The position numbers and the translations under genes are program-made. Under the pieces are notes generated by a model that was given only the letters and a program-made list of their open reading frames with translations, was not told the DNA's origin and made no database searches. DNA of 5,417 bases. It comes from Deferribacteres bacterium JdFR-76 (GTDB lineage Bacteria; Zhuqueibacterota; JdFR-76). The DNA lies in assembly GCA_002011685.1 (NCBI GenBank), contig MTOL01000155.1:1-5417 (forward strand), read 5' to 3'. Positions 5,137 through 5,417 of the stretch are shown in pieces; the stretch's first letter is position 1; the number at the start of each line of letters is the position of its first letter.

Positions 5137-5331
5137 ATGCCAGCAGTTATCGTGCGGGATGGAGAGAGTTTTGAAAAGGCGTTCAAGCGGTTCAAAAAGG
5201 CCTGCGAAAAGGCGGGACTGATGTCCGATATCAAAAAACACCAGCATTTCGAGAAGCCCAGTGAACGGCGCAAGAGGAAGCTGAACGCAGCTATTCGCAG
5301 GCAGAAGAAGCTCATGGCTATGGAGAAGTAA
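5137..5331 (+). CDS. rpsU: 30S ribosomal protein bS21
   Basis: A 64-aa basic protein of the small ribosomal subunit, which binds near the 16S 3' end and helps initiation. The fold and signature are clear: a short N-terminal strand ([19 protein letters not shown], 3-21), then two Lys/Arg-rich helices with the S21 signature around [12 protein letters not shown] (37-48) and a basic tail (RRQKKL). Length is normal for bS21 (about 58-70 aa). The start is ATG with a perfect 11-nt SD upstream. The gene leads a transcript with the yqeY-like gene 15 nt downstream, as in the widespread rpsU-yqeY(-dnaG-rpoD) arrangement. The bS21 sequence is of the longer type found in proteobacteria and related phyla rather than the distinct Bacteroidota form. 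Confidence 0.98.
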   Translation: MPAVIVRDGESFEKAFKRFKKACEKAGLMSDIKKHQHFEKPSERRKRKLNAAIRRQKKLMAMEK

Positions 5332-5346
5332 ACGTTCGGAGCTTTT

Positions 5347-5417
5347 ATGTCTCTGGCTGAAAAACTGACGCTGGACCTCAAAGAAGCGATGAAATCGGGG
5401 GATAAGGATCGCGTTGG
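5347..5417 (+). CDS. yqeY: YqeY/GatB-like protein, 5' end only
   Basis: Only 23 codons are in the window; the frame is still open at the right edge. MSLAEKLTLDLKEAMKSGDKDRV matches the N-terminal helix of YqeY proteins (L-x-x-D-L/M-K-x-A-M-K-x-G-D-K-x-R), about 150 aa when complete and related to the C-terminal tRNA-binding domain of GatB. The exact role of free-standing YqeY is not established. GGAG at 5338-5341 lies five nucleotides before the ATG. Position directly after rpsU, without a terminator, agrees with the known rpsU-yqeY pair and implies co-transcription. Confidence 0.88.
   Translation, partial: MSLAEKLTLDLKEAMKSGDKDRV

Overview
The window looks like chromosomal DNA from a Gram-negative bacterium. 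One encoded protein has a signal peptide and looks like an outer-membrane beta-barrel ending in an aromatic residue. Strong Shine-Dalgarno (SD) sequences precede several genes; the hsp20 and rpsU ones carry a full 11-nt match to the usual 16S rRNA 3' end. This argues against typical Bacteroidota, which use SD sequences little. The DUF3467 protein, bS21 type and PAS-SpoIIE phosphatase would fit a Calditrichota/FCB-like or deltaproteobacterial-like lineage, but the sequence alone does not settle the phylum. No mobile element, CRISPR array, tRNA or rRNA was seen.

Layout. Everything from 51 to 4729 that looks like a gene is on the minus strand; the right end (5137-5417) is on the plus strand. In minus-strand order of transcription: a 66-codon Ser/Pro/Ala-rich ORF with a strong RBS (4729-4529); a PAS-PAS-SpoIIE/PP2C phosphatase coupled to it by an ATGA overlap (4532-2910); a DUF3467 protein with its own sigma70-like promoter (2803-2474); a signal-peptide-bearing putative outer-membrane beta-barrel protein (2363-1725); an Hsp20 small heat shock protein with a perfect sigma54 -24/-12 match upstream and a strong intrinsic terminator downstream (1519-1079); and a compact DnaJ-like co-chaperone with only half of the normal zinc-finger region (662-51). 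Divergently, rpsU (bS21) and the start of a YqeY/GatB-like gene form the usual rpsU-yqeY pair, which in many bacteria continues to dnaG-rpoD.

How the parts may work together. Hsp20 (holdase) and the DnaJ-like protein (Hsp70 partner) make a small protein-quality-control neighbourhood, although a terminator separates them. The phosphatase belongs to the RsbU/SpoIIE type that feeds partner-switching stress or sigma regulation, but no STAS or anti-sigma kinase partner lies in the window.

The most interesting signal is regulatory. The 205-nt gap upstream of hsp20 holds a textbook sigma54 promoter, a TGCCA-N3-TGGCA palindrome over its -24 box, and a 10-bp inverted repeat about 110-160 nt upstream of the predicted start, where enhancer-binding proteins bind. 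A related but imperfect copy of the motif lies upstream of the outer-membrane gene.
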